The notes under the pieces are model-generated. The model saw only the letters and a program-made list of their open reading frames with translations, made no database searches and was not told the origin of the DNA. Of a stretch of DNA of 7,755 nt, positions 1 through 6,745 are shown piece by piece. Origin of the DNA: JAKSUT01 sp045616505 (lineage in GTDB: Bacteria; Cyanobacteriota; Vampirovibrionia; Gastranaerophilales; Gastranaerophilaceae); assembly GCA_045616505.1 (NCBI GenBank), contig JAZLGV010000103.1:1-7755 (forward strand), written 5' to 3'. Numbering within the stretch: position 1 is the stretch's first letter; the number at the start of each line of letters is the position of its first letter. Made by a program: the position numbers and the translations under genes.

Positions 1-59
1 GATTATTATATCCCCCTGTCACGGGGATGAAACGAGTTTGAGTCTCGTATCGACCGCCA
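1..59 (+). tRNA. tRNA-Asp(GUC), 5' end outside window
   Basis: This is the 3' portion of a tRNA. The anticodon arm is complete: a TCCCC/GGGGA stem with loop CTGTCAC places the GTC anticodon at 18-20, which reads Asp. The T arm is ACGAG-TTTGAGT-CTCGT. The acceptor 3' strand ends in a discriminator G and an encoded CCA at 57-59. The acceptor 5' strand and D arm lie upstream of the window. It sits 4 nt from tRNA-Phe, so the two are probably cut from one precursor. An Asp-Phe pair at the end of a tRNA cluster is a familiar mollicute arrangement. Confidence 0.93.
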
Positions 60-63
60 TTAA

Positions 64-139
64 GGTTCATTAGCTCAGTCGGTAGAGCAACAGACTGAAA
101 ATCTGTGTGTCCGTGGTTCAATTCCGCGATGAACCACCA
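64..139 (+). tRNA. tRNA-Phe(GAA)
   Basis: This is a complete 76-nt cloverleaf. The acceptor stem GGTTCAT pairs with ATGAACC, and the D arm has a GCTC/GAGC stem. The anticodon arm is ACAGA-CTGAAAA-TCTGT with GAA at 97-99. The T arm CGTGG-TTCAATT-CCGCG contains one G-U pair. The discriminator is A and CCA is encoded at 137-139. It is the last tRNA of the cluster before protein-coding DNA. I saw no second copy of its 3' end in the window, so nothing here shows it served as an integration site. Confidence 0.97.
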
Positions 140-162
140 TAAAGGAAAGAAAATATCCTATT

Positions 163-188
163 AAGAGTTAAGCGTGTGCTTGACTCTT
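163..188 (+). terminator. hairpin after the tRNA cluster, possible terminator
   Basis: An 11-bp inverted repeat (AAGAGTTAAGC, 4-nt loop GTGT, GCTTGACTCTT) has one U-G pair and otherwise perfect pairing. It lies 23 nt after the tRNA-Phe CCA end. It is followed by TAATTATAAAAG rather than a clean T run, so as an intrinsic terminator it is weak. It could instead be a tRNA-precursor processing hairpin, or an operator for the gene that starts at 251. Confidence 0.45.
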
Positions 189-250
189 TAATTATAAAAG
201 AAAATCTTATCATATACAAAAAATTTTCTTTAGAAAAGGAAACCCCAAAC

Positions 251-616
251 ATGTACAAAGAAACATTCATTGGAAAAACAATTGCATATTGAACAATACT
301 AGAAGCTACAGATCGAAGATCTAAAGCTGGCTGTGTTGTGTTCAAATGTAGAAACAACGAAACTAAACAAATTGAATATAGGTCAAGTGCCTACATCAAC
401 CAATTTGTTCGTAGAAACTCTAAAAAGACAACTAGGGGCAGAAACTTAGAATCAGTTAAGATTAACCTTAGCGATTTAGAAAGCTTTGTAAACAACTTAA
501 AAATTGTTTGTCCAAAACTAGTTGATTCAATAGATGAAAAAACTGTTAAGACACCAGATGCTGTTAGAAAGTTATTTGCTAAAGCTAAAAGATTAGCAAA
601 TTCTGCTAGCAGATAG
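251..616 (+). CDS. small basic protein of unknown function next to tRNA genes
   Basis: The 121-aa frame runs from ATG to TAG, with one in-frame TGA at codon 14 read as Trp. The standard code would show only the C-terminal part, from the GTG at 338. An AAAGGA ribosome-binding site lies 10 nt before the ATG. The first half (residues 7-50: IGKTIAYWTILEAT, then Cys28 and Cys33, then YRSSAYINQF) loosely resembles the strand pattern of small domains found at the N-terminus of AP2/HNH-type phage and plasmid proteins. This is only a pattern impression, and the zinc-binding cysteines are not convincing. The second half is rich in Lys and Arg and predicted helical (residues 70-121), which would suit nucleic acid binding. 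There is no signal peptide or membrane segment. It has its own downstream terminator and appears separate from the defence genes. I assign no function. Confidence 0.75.
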
Positions 617-655
617 GCAACAGGATAATAGTGATTTAACTATAGGAATGAAACC

Positions 656-685
656 CTATATATATTTATTAATAAATATATATAG
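656..685. repeat. 30-bp perfect AT-rich palindrome
   Basis: The half CTATATATATTTATT is followed directly by its exact reverse complement, with no spacer. It lies between the unknown gene and the terminator at 688-715. It could extrude as a cruciform or act as a binding site for a dimeric protein. In RNA it would be an all A-U hairpin just before the terminator. Perfect symmetry over 30 bp is notable even in AT-rich DNA. Confidence 0.8.
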
Positions 686-687
686 AA

Positions 688-715
688 AATGACTGCCAGA
701 GGGTAGTCATTTTTT
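688..715 (+). terminator. intrinsic terminator of the 251-616 gene
   Basis: A 10-bp stem (AATGACTGCC / GGTAGTCATT, one G-U pair) with a 4-nt AGAG loop runs straight into a T tract at 710-715. It ends the transcript of the small upstream gene. It also insulates the defence operon, whose -10 box begins about 50 nt further on. Confidence 0.85.
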
Positions 716-745
716 CGTATAAATCTTGCCAGATTTTAGCACTTT

Positions 746-781
746 TTATAGTATTTTTTTGCTATAATGATGTTATAGATT
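746..781 (+). promoter_or_regulatory. promoter and probable XRE operator of the AIPR-Z1 operon
   Basis: A consensus -10 box TATAAT lies at 763-768 with no clear -35 box. The expected transcription start is near 775, about 7 nt before the ATG at 782, so the first mRNA would be nearly leaderless; no Shine-Dalgarno sequence is present. Three copies of one half-site surround the -10 box: TTATAG at 746-751, its complement CTATAA at 762-767, and TTATAG at 773-778. The last two form a perfect inverted repeat with a 5-bp spacer across the -10 box and start point. This placement would let the first gene's HTH protein repress its own operon. The promoter is seen in the sequence; the repressor link is inferred. 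Confidence 0.65.
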
Positions 782-1006
782 ATGAACTGACAATTATTGA
801 TTAAAGATTTGAGAAAGGAAATGATGGTTTCTCAAGAAGAAATGGCAAAGAAGCTTGGTGTAGCTTTTTGCACTGTAAACCGTTACGAAAATGGACACTT
901 TACACCAACTTATAAACATCAAAGAAAATTAAAAAGTTTAACTATAAAAAATGGTTTGGATTTCAACAAATATAAAAAGGAGAATAAAAATGAAAAAGAA
1001 TTTTAA
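782..1006 (+). CDS. XRE-family helix-turn-helix regulator of the AIPR-Z1 operon
   Basis: The 74-aa frame begins at the ATG at 782 and needs codon 3 (TGA) read as Trp. The alternative TTG at 797 would drop the first five residues and is less likely, because the ATG sits just after the predicted transcription start. Nearly the whole protein is one XRE/Cro-type domain: LRKEMMVSQEEMAKKLGV (residues 10-27) forms helices 1-2, and AFCTVNRYENG (28-38) is the recognition helix and following turn, then a basic tail. The S/A-F-x-TVNRWENG style is common in small regulators attached to restriction operons. Its 3' end overlaps the AIPR gene by 17 nt, so the two are translationally coupled. Its likely role is control of the operon, possibly delaying nuclease-like functions on entry to a new host. 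It acts in the cytoplasm as a dimer on DNA (family knowledge). Confidence 0.85.
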
Positions 1007-3053
1007 ATTATTGTTAGAAGACATAGTAAAAGATTGAAAATTAAAAAATAAGGAAACTATATCGCAAATTCCATCAAAAGATTATGATTTGTATTTTAAA
1101 ACCTTATTAATCAATTATCCAAGAGATTCAACATGAATTTATAATCTGTCTTCGGATAAATTTAGTTCAATCATCACTTCAGCTCCAGTAGAAACATTTA
1201 ATACTGGTGATACAAAATATACTGAATTGAAAACAATTAATTTATTGGATCCAACAGTTGATGATGAAAACTGAGAACAAGATTCTGAGGAGCAAAAAAC
1301 ATTATTCCTAAATCTTGTTGTTGATTGCTCAAAATGTACTGCATCGCAAGATTTAATTGAAGTTTCTGATAAATTTAATAATATGGCTAAGCTTATTATT
1401 AAGGGATACAGAAGAGAATTTAAGAGTAGATATGGAGATGAATTTGATCACAATCTCTTTGATGTGATATTAAAAGAGTCTGATGAAAATAACAAAATTA
1501 AAATTGTTGTTTCGTTTATCAATATTTCTGATTCTTCTATCCTATTAAATAAACTTTTTCAAAACGATTCTACTGAAAAAGGAATGATTGATGATAAAGA
1601 TATATATTGTAATTATTACAATAGTGAAAGAATGCTTAACTTATATAGACAATGTGAAACATGTCAATGACCATATGTTAAATCAGATGAAGAACTTCAA
1701 TTAACATCTAAGGACGTGTGTAAATATACTACACCTGACAAACAATTAACAGGTTATATGTGTAATGTATCAGCCTTATCTATTGCTGCTCTATATAAAC
1801 GTTATAAGGAAGGATTGTTTGCTGGAAATATAAGATATTTTATAAAACGTGGTAAAGGTTCTCAAAAAGTTAATGAAGGCTTAGAAAAATCAATTAAAGA
1901 TAAAGAAAAAAGAGCAATTTTCTATTTTAAGAATAATGGTATAACTTTTATTACGCCTGATGTGAAAATCAATGATAAAACAATAAAAATGAATATGTTT
2001 TCAATAGTTAATGGTGGCCAAACAACATACAAACTTGGTACAATTGACTTTGATAGCGATTTTACAGTTCCATGTAAAATTTTGAAAATTAATATAGATG
2101 TTTCTGATAAATTAAAGAAAAATAATGAAGAACTATATAAGAAAAATTTAAATTTGTGACTGAAATATGCCGGGGAAATTTCTGAAGCATTAAACTCTCA
2201 GAAACCTGTGTCAGAGAAAGATTTAATTACAAATAAATCATCAGTTAGAAGATTAAAACATTATTACAATAATGACGGAAATAACTATGTTATATTATTA
2301 ACGAAAGCTGGAGAAGAATCTTATCAACCATCAGATTTAAAAAATAAACTTATTAAACTTGAAACATATTTAAATTTAGTATATTGCTTTTATTTGCAAA
2401 TGCCTGGATTTGCAAAGAATAAAAAAAGTCAAATGTATAAAGAAACAAATGTAAATAGAGTTTTAGGTAACGAAGAAGATTCAGATTGCAAAAAATTCTT
2501 TTCTCCAAAGCAATTAGCTGAAATTAATGCAGCTAAAAAAATATTAGATAAAAGCATAACAAAGATTGATTCAGAGAGCAAAAAGAATCCCGATTTATAT
2601 ACAACAGATGATGATAAGCTTGTGATTAAGTTATTGAAAAACTCGAAAAATATTGTTCTCTCAATGTTTGGTTTAATGCGTATGTCATTGTTTCACAATG
2701 ATATGTTTGAATATTACGATGATAAGGATTATTTCAAAGACCATTTCACAAGGAAATCGAATAGATATGTAGATTTGCGCATCCCATTATTTCAAGAAGA
2801 AGCATTTTCTTCGCCAAAACTTTGAAAAGATTGTGTTTGGGAATTAGGAAAAAACATTTTATTACCTGCATATAAACAATATTATGATTATCAAATTGCT
2901 CATTATAAAGCAAACGATGTTAGAACCATGACAATTGACGATACACACTATTTTAATTTTGTTGTAGGCCAAATTAAAACTATGTACTCTAGAAACCCAA
3001 AGAATTTTAAAGCTTTTTTTATTGATTTAATGAATTTTGATTTAGGAATTTAG
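990..3053 (+). CDS. AIPR-family (abortive infection/phage resistance) protein
   Basis: The 687-aa frame contains six TGA-Trp codons and one TGG; the standard code would break it into several pieces. The start is supported by AAGGAG at 977-982, 7 nt before the ATG, inside the end of the XRE gene. The AIPR core (Pfam PF10592 type) is recognisable: NIR at 280-282, KVN at 293-295, FKNNGITFI at about 313-321, and IVNGGQTT at 339-346. Then comes the QKPVSEKDLITNK segment (about 402-414) and a YYNNDGNNYVILLTKAGE segment matching the family's 'GIY-x-x-KRG' position. Residues 1-240 and about 480-687 have no motif I can name, and I see no clear PD-(D/E)XK nuclease site. AIPR proteins are found in plasmid-borne phage-resistance loci and beside Z1 helicases. 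Their biochemical activity is not settled. The stop is 1 nt before the Z1 start, which implies coupled expression and a shared complex or pathway. Confidence 0.88.
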
Positions 3054-3054
3054 T

Positions 3055-5325
3055 ATGTTAAATCGTTGAAAAAATAATTGCTTGTCAAAAATGTCTGAAG
3101 ACAATATCAATTCAAAATTGAATTTGTTTTCGAAAATAGCAAATGATATTGATAAGACAAACAAAAAAATGCTATTAGTCGGTTCTGTTCAATCAGGAAA
3201 AACAGCAACATTTATTGGCTTAACTGCATATTTATTTGAAAACAAAATATCTAATTTAGTTATTTTATTTTGCGGTAATACGAATAAATTAAAAGATCAA
3301 ACAATTACTAGGTTTAATGAAATATTTGATGGTTGTCAAAATGTTAAGGTTGTAATTTCAAAAAGAGGTGTTGAAAATTTTGATGAGGCTGAAGAAGCAC
3401 TAGCTCAAGGAAAAAATGTTGTTATTTTATCAATAAAACATTACAAACATATTGAAAAAATAGCAAATTGATTTAATTCTTTAAATGAAAACAAGATTAA
3501 CCCATTAATTGTCGATGACGAGGGGGATCAGGCATCTTTTTATAATTTAAAAATGTTTTCAAAAAAAGGTAAGCATTCGGCAACTTATGCAGCCTTTACT
3601 AAATTCTTTGACATAGACAATAATTGTTCTTTTTTATCTGTAACAGCAACTCCTCAAGCTCATATATTAGCGCATCGTGAGTTTTGCAAACTTGACCCAG
3701 ATTATGTTTATTTAATTCCTGATGGAGAAGGATATTTAACATATCAAAATTTAGAGTCTGAACCTGGAGTTTTTAAAACGTTAAGTGATGATGATGTGGA
3801 ACAATTAATGACATCAAAAGTCGGAAAAGATGAATTTACTGGAAAAACTATATGGGAGGTTCTAAGCATACCTCACAGTGCTTATTTAGCCATAATTGAC
3901 TATCTAGTTAATCATCAGAGAAGATATTATGAACAAAAAAAACAACCATATTTTTCGCAAATGATAATTAATGTTGATAAAATGATTGTTATTCATCAAA
4001 AGGTTGGAGAGTATGTAGAAAAATTCTTATTCGATTTTGAACATTCAGAAGAATATAGAAAAGCAATAATTAAAGAACTATATTGAAAATTGTCGGATAA
4101 AACGCAGAAACTATATGAGAATTATGCATTAGAAATTTTGCAAAATAACGATTATGAGATACGATATTTAAACTGCTATAACGACGTTGAAAAATATAGA
4201 GAAATTGAAGGTAAAGGCGTTAGTAAGCAATGTAATGTGATAATAGGTGGATTGACTTTATCCAGAGGATTATCTTTCCCAAATTTATTGGCGTTTTATT
4301 ATATTAATGACAAAGCTAAAAATTATACAATGGACAATATAATACAAGTTTGTAGATTTTTAGGCTATAGAGAATCATATTTATCTTACTTTTCAATATG
4401 AATGTCTAGAAAGATTCAAGATGTTTTATCATCTATGTTTAATGCTGACCAGTGGATTCGTGAAAAAATTTGTTTTTTTCAAAACCATCATATTAATTTT
4501 AAAAAAGCTGCCAGATATATAAGAATCCAAATTAAATCTGATGCCGATTACGGGATATTAGGAGTAAGAGAAACAGTTGCGAAACAATATGCTGCAAAAG
4601 GCATTGGTAAATCATTAGCTAATGATGCTTCTTTTGATTTTAAATCAAAAGAATACAGGTCTATTAACGATAGAATGCATATATTACTTGATTTCTTTAT
4701 AAAAAAATATTTAATAAGTTCAAATAAGAAAAGATCGGTAGAATACGGTGAAAAGTTTAGCAATTATCCAATTATTGAATTTGAAAATTTCAATGATTTG
4801 CAACAACAATTAAAAAATGCCGGCATTGAGGATCTGGCTGAAATATTGAAAAATTATTTTAAAGGTGCAGTTTATTGTAAGGATGTAATTGATAAACTCC
4901 AAAATTCATCAAATAAATTAGTGATCGCCTTAATGCTCTATGAATTCAATAATGATACGGGAGATTTTGTATCAAGAAATATTAGCTATAGTAAAGGCGC
5001 AAAAGAGTTTTCATTTTATCGCCAAGGTTATAGAACGGATTACATTGGTGATAACAATTGAGCAGACGAAATTTTTAGAACAACAAATGAATCTGTGAAT
5101 TTTATCCAATTATTTTCATTAAATGTGCCTAAACCATATGATTTGATTTTTGATGATACTGTAATTAAAATGCAAATAGTTCTTCCAAATGAAACTGAAT
5201 CAGAAATTTATGATACGACAATTTATGCAACAGATGAGGATATAGAAAATATCGAGAACGATATATACGAAACAGAAAAAAGCAATGCTGAAAAATCTAT
5301 TAAGGATGGTCAATATGAACGATAG
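3055..5325 (+). CDS. Z1-domain superfamily II helicase-like ATPase
   Basis: The 756-aa frame has five TGA-Trp and two TGG codons. The ATG at 3055 follows the AIPR stop by 1 nt. ATPase motifs appear in order: Walker A GSVQSGKT (43-50), Walker B VDDEGDQ (153-159), motif III VTATPQA (196-202), the LDPDYVYLIPDGEGY segment typical of Z1, then VIIGGLTLSRGLSFP (395-409) and QVCRFLGYRESY (431-442) with the Arg expected to act in ATP hydrolysis. This is the Z1 domain (Pfam PF10593), a helicase-like module known from restriction-type operons with AIPR, MORC/MutL ATPases, PD-(D/E)XK nucleases and methyltransferases. No nuclease motif is evident in the C-terminal 300 residues, which end in an acidic then basic tail. 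It probably uses ATP to translocate on or remodel DNA or nucleoprotein, with AIPR as partner. Its last 11 nt overlap the next gene. Confidence 0.92.
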
Positions 5326-5635
5326 TGAAAGAAATCCATATATAACTACAGAAGTAAGAATCAAGAACATATCTTCTTCTGACCCAATATTTATTTACGG
5401 TAAAGTATATGATGGTTATGGAGAAACAAAAAATTGAATTAAGATGAGAATATCTGAGTGCGATGTCAGTTCAAGAATATATGATTTAAAAGATTCAATT
5501 GTTACCATTAAAGGTTGTTGATGCAAATCTGGATGAACTGTTCCCGTAAGCATTAAATATGATGGTATTGAAATGATCCATTATAAGTTCGAAGATTCTT
5601 TCATAAGAATGGTAAAAGAAAAATTTGGAATGTAA
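5315..5635 (+). CDS. small protein of unknown function, last gene of the AIPR-Z1 operon
   Basis: The 106-aa frame is hidden under the standard code because Trp41, Trp69 and Trp74 are all TGA. The ATG overlaps the Z1 gene by 11 nt, and GGATGGT lies about 5 nt upstream within the Z1 frame. Alternating hydrophobic residues suggest mostly beta strands: TEVRIKNI (12-19), IFIYGKVY (25-32), WIKMRIS (41-47), SIVTIKG (61-67), WTVPVSIKY (74-82), then a short basic C-terminal helix. This could be an OB-like or other small barrel, but that is a guess from pattern. A CWC motif (68-70) plus Cys49 is the only local feature. There is no signal peptide or membrane segment. Strict coupling to Z1 suggests it is part of the same system, for example a nucleic-acid-binding or regulatory subunit (inferred). 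I do not recognise the family. Confidence 0.75.
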
Positions 5636-5655
5636 AATATTTACATTCTTTTTTT
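5628..5655 (+). terminator. intrinsic terminator overlapping the stop codon of the 106-aa gene
   Basis: The arm GAATGTAAA (5628-5636), a 3-nt loop ATA, and the exact complement TTTACATTC (5640-5648) are followed by seven T (5649-5655). The left arm contains the TAA stop at 5633-5635. It would end the XRE-AIPR-Z1 transcript and keep it apart from the restriction-modification unit. The stem is AU-rich, so termination may be partial. The same repeat also sits just upstream of the next -10 box and could be a protein site. Confidence 0.75.
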
Positions 5656-5656
5656 G

Positions 5657-5683
5657 TATAATATGTGTATAAAAATACACATT
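5657..5683 (+). promoter_or_regulatory. promoter and operator of the GATC restriction-modification unit
   Basis: TATAAT at 5657-5662 directly follows the terminator's T run. A perfect inverted repeat, ATGTGTAT-AAAA-ATACACAT (5663-5682), begins at the next base and ends 1 nt before the ATG at 5684. It covers the expected transcription start (about 5669), so a bound repressor would block the promoter. No -35 box or Shine-Dalgarno sequence is evident, and the leader would be about 15 nt. The natural ligand is the HTH domain of the gene it precedes, as in self-repressing methyltransferases; that link is inferred. Confidence 0.7.
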
Positions 5684-6736
5684 ATGAACATATCATTACA
5701 AAATATTGGAATACAAATAAAAAATGCAAGGCTAGAAAATTGTATTTCTCAATTAGAGTTAGCAAATAAAAGCAATGTTGAACGCTCTCAATTGTCAAAA
5801 ATTGAACAGGGGCAAGTAGAAGGTGTTACTTTTGCAACAATAATGAAAATACTTGATTCTCTAGATTTAAATCTCATTGTTAAACAAGCTGATAAAATAG
5901 ACAGCCATTATGCTGTACGCCCATTCGTAAAGTGGGCTGGTGGTAAGACACAACTATTGCCAATTATTGAACAATACATGCCTAAACAATATAACAATTA
6001 TTATGAGCCTTTCGTTGGTGGTGGAGCTCTTTTATTTAAAATTCAGCCCAAATCATTTTTTATCAATGATTTAAATAAAGAACTCATTAATGCATATAAG
6101 TGTTTTTGCAGCAGAAATAGTTATAGCGAACTAAAAAGAATTCTCGAACAGCATGAAAACAACCATAGCGAAGAATATTTCTATTCAGTAAGAAATGTTG
6201 ATAGAGATGGAAAGATAAACAATATGTCTAATGTTGAGAGAGCCGCTAGAACTATATATATCAATAAATCATGTTTCAATGGTCTTTATAGAGTTAATTC
6301 AAAGGGAATATTTAATGTGCCTTCTGGAAAGAAAAAAACAGTAAATGCTTTTGATCGTACTTGTTTTGATAATTTATATAAATTCTTTAACTCTCACGAT
6401 GCGCATATTATGTCAACTGACTACGCTAAGGCCGTTTCAACAGCTTCTTCTGGAGATTTTATTTATTTTGACCCTCCCTATGATACATTGAATGAGGGAA
6501 CATTCACTACATACAATGCTGGCGGTTTTGGAAAAGATGAGCAAAAGCGATTAGCAAAAGTGTTTGAAGATCTAGATAAAAGAGGATGTAAAGTAATGTT
6601 AAGTAACCATGATACACCTTTTATCCGTGAGTTATATAAAAACTATAAAATAGTTGTTGTTAATGCTAAAAGAATGATTAATTCAAACGGTTCCAAACGT
6701 GGTAATGTAAAAGAAGTGTTAGTTATGAATTATTAG
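5684..6736 (+). CDS. dam: HTH-Dam fusion: GATC N6-adenine DNA methyltransferase with regulator domain
   Basis: The protein has 350 aa. Residues 4-66 form an XRE-type HTH domain (IGIQIKNARLENCISQLELANKSNVERSQLSKIEQG, at about 8-43). Residues 79-350 form a D12-class (Dam/DpnM/MboIA) methyltransferase: RPFVKWAGGKTQLL (79-92), the SAM-binding YEPFVGGGALLF (107-118), the catalytic DPPY (263-266), and the family C-terminal SNGSKRGNVKEVLV segment. It transfers methyl from S-adenosylmethionine to adenine in GATC, protecting host DNA from the downstream enzyme. A plain Dam is about 270-280 aa, so the extra length is the HTH. The ATG at 5684 is preferred over the in-frame ATG at 5663, which is upstream of the predicted transcription start. 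It has no TGA and a single TGG codon, unlike its neighbours. It lies 9 nt from the endonuclease gene and is co-transcribed with it. The GATC specificity comes from family likeness plus the partner enzyme. Confidence 0.93.
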   Translation: MNISLQNIGIQIKNARLENCISQLELANKSNVERSQLSKIEQGQVEGVTFATIMKILDSLDLNLIVKQADKIDSHYAVRPFVKWAGGKTQLLPIIEQYMPKQYNNYYEPFVGGGALLFKIQPKSFFINDLNKELINAYKCFCSRNSYSELKRILEQHENNHSEEYFYSVRNVDRDGKINNMSNVERAARTIYINKSCFNGLYRVNSKGIFNVPSGKKKTVNAFDRTCFDNLYKFFNSHDAHIMSTDYAKAVSTASSGDFIYFDPPYDTLNEGTFTTYNAGGFGKDEQKRLAKVFEDLDKRGCKVMLSNHDTPFIRELYKNYKIVVVNAKRMINSNGSKRGNVKEVLVMNY

Positions 6737-6745
6737 GAGTGATAT

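Noticed and set aside
180..198. TTGACT (180-185) with TATAAA (193-198) as a promoter for the 251 gene
   Set aside because: The spacer is only 7 nt and TTGACT is part of the hairpin arm. A promoter may exist here but I cannot place it.
118..357. Minus-strand 79-aa ORF overlapping tRNA-Phe
   Set aside because: It overlaps a tRNA and the start of a supported plus-strand gene, and no family resemblance or ribosome-binding site was seen.
736..765. CIRCE-like (HrcA) element: TTAGCACTT followed by GCTA
   Set aside because: The left half matches the CIRCE consensus, but the right half is degenerate and 3 bp too far away. The TTATAG half-sites explain the promoter better.
4548..4763. Minus-strand 71-aa ORF inside the Z1 gene
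   Set aside because: It is wholly antisense to a well-supported coding region and rich in Phe/Leu/Ser, as expected for the shadow of a Lys/Asp-rich frame.
990..5325. AIPR and Z1 as pseudogenes broken by stop codons
   Set aside because: All interruptions are TGA in one continuous frame, several at positions where Trp fits the family. TGA also interrupts the intact endonuclease gene, so it encodes Trp.
5495..5680. Minus-strand 61-aa ORF over the 106-aa gene
   Set aside because: It is antisense to the coupled plus-strand gene and runs through its terminator and the next promoter.
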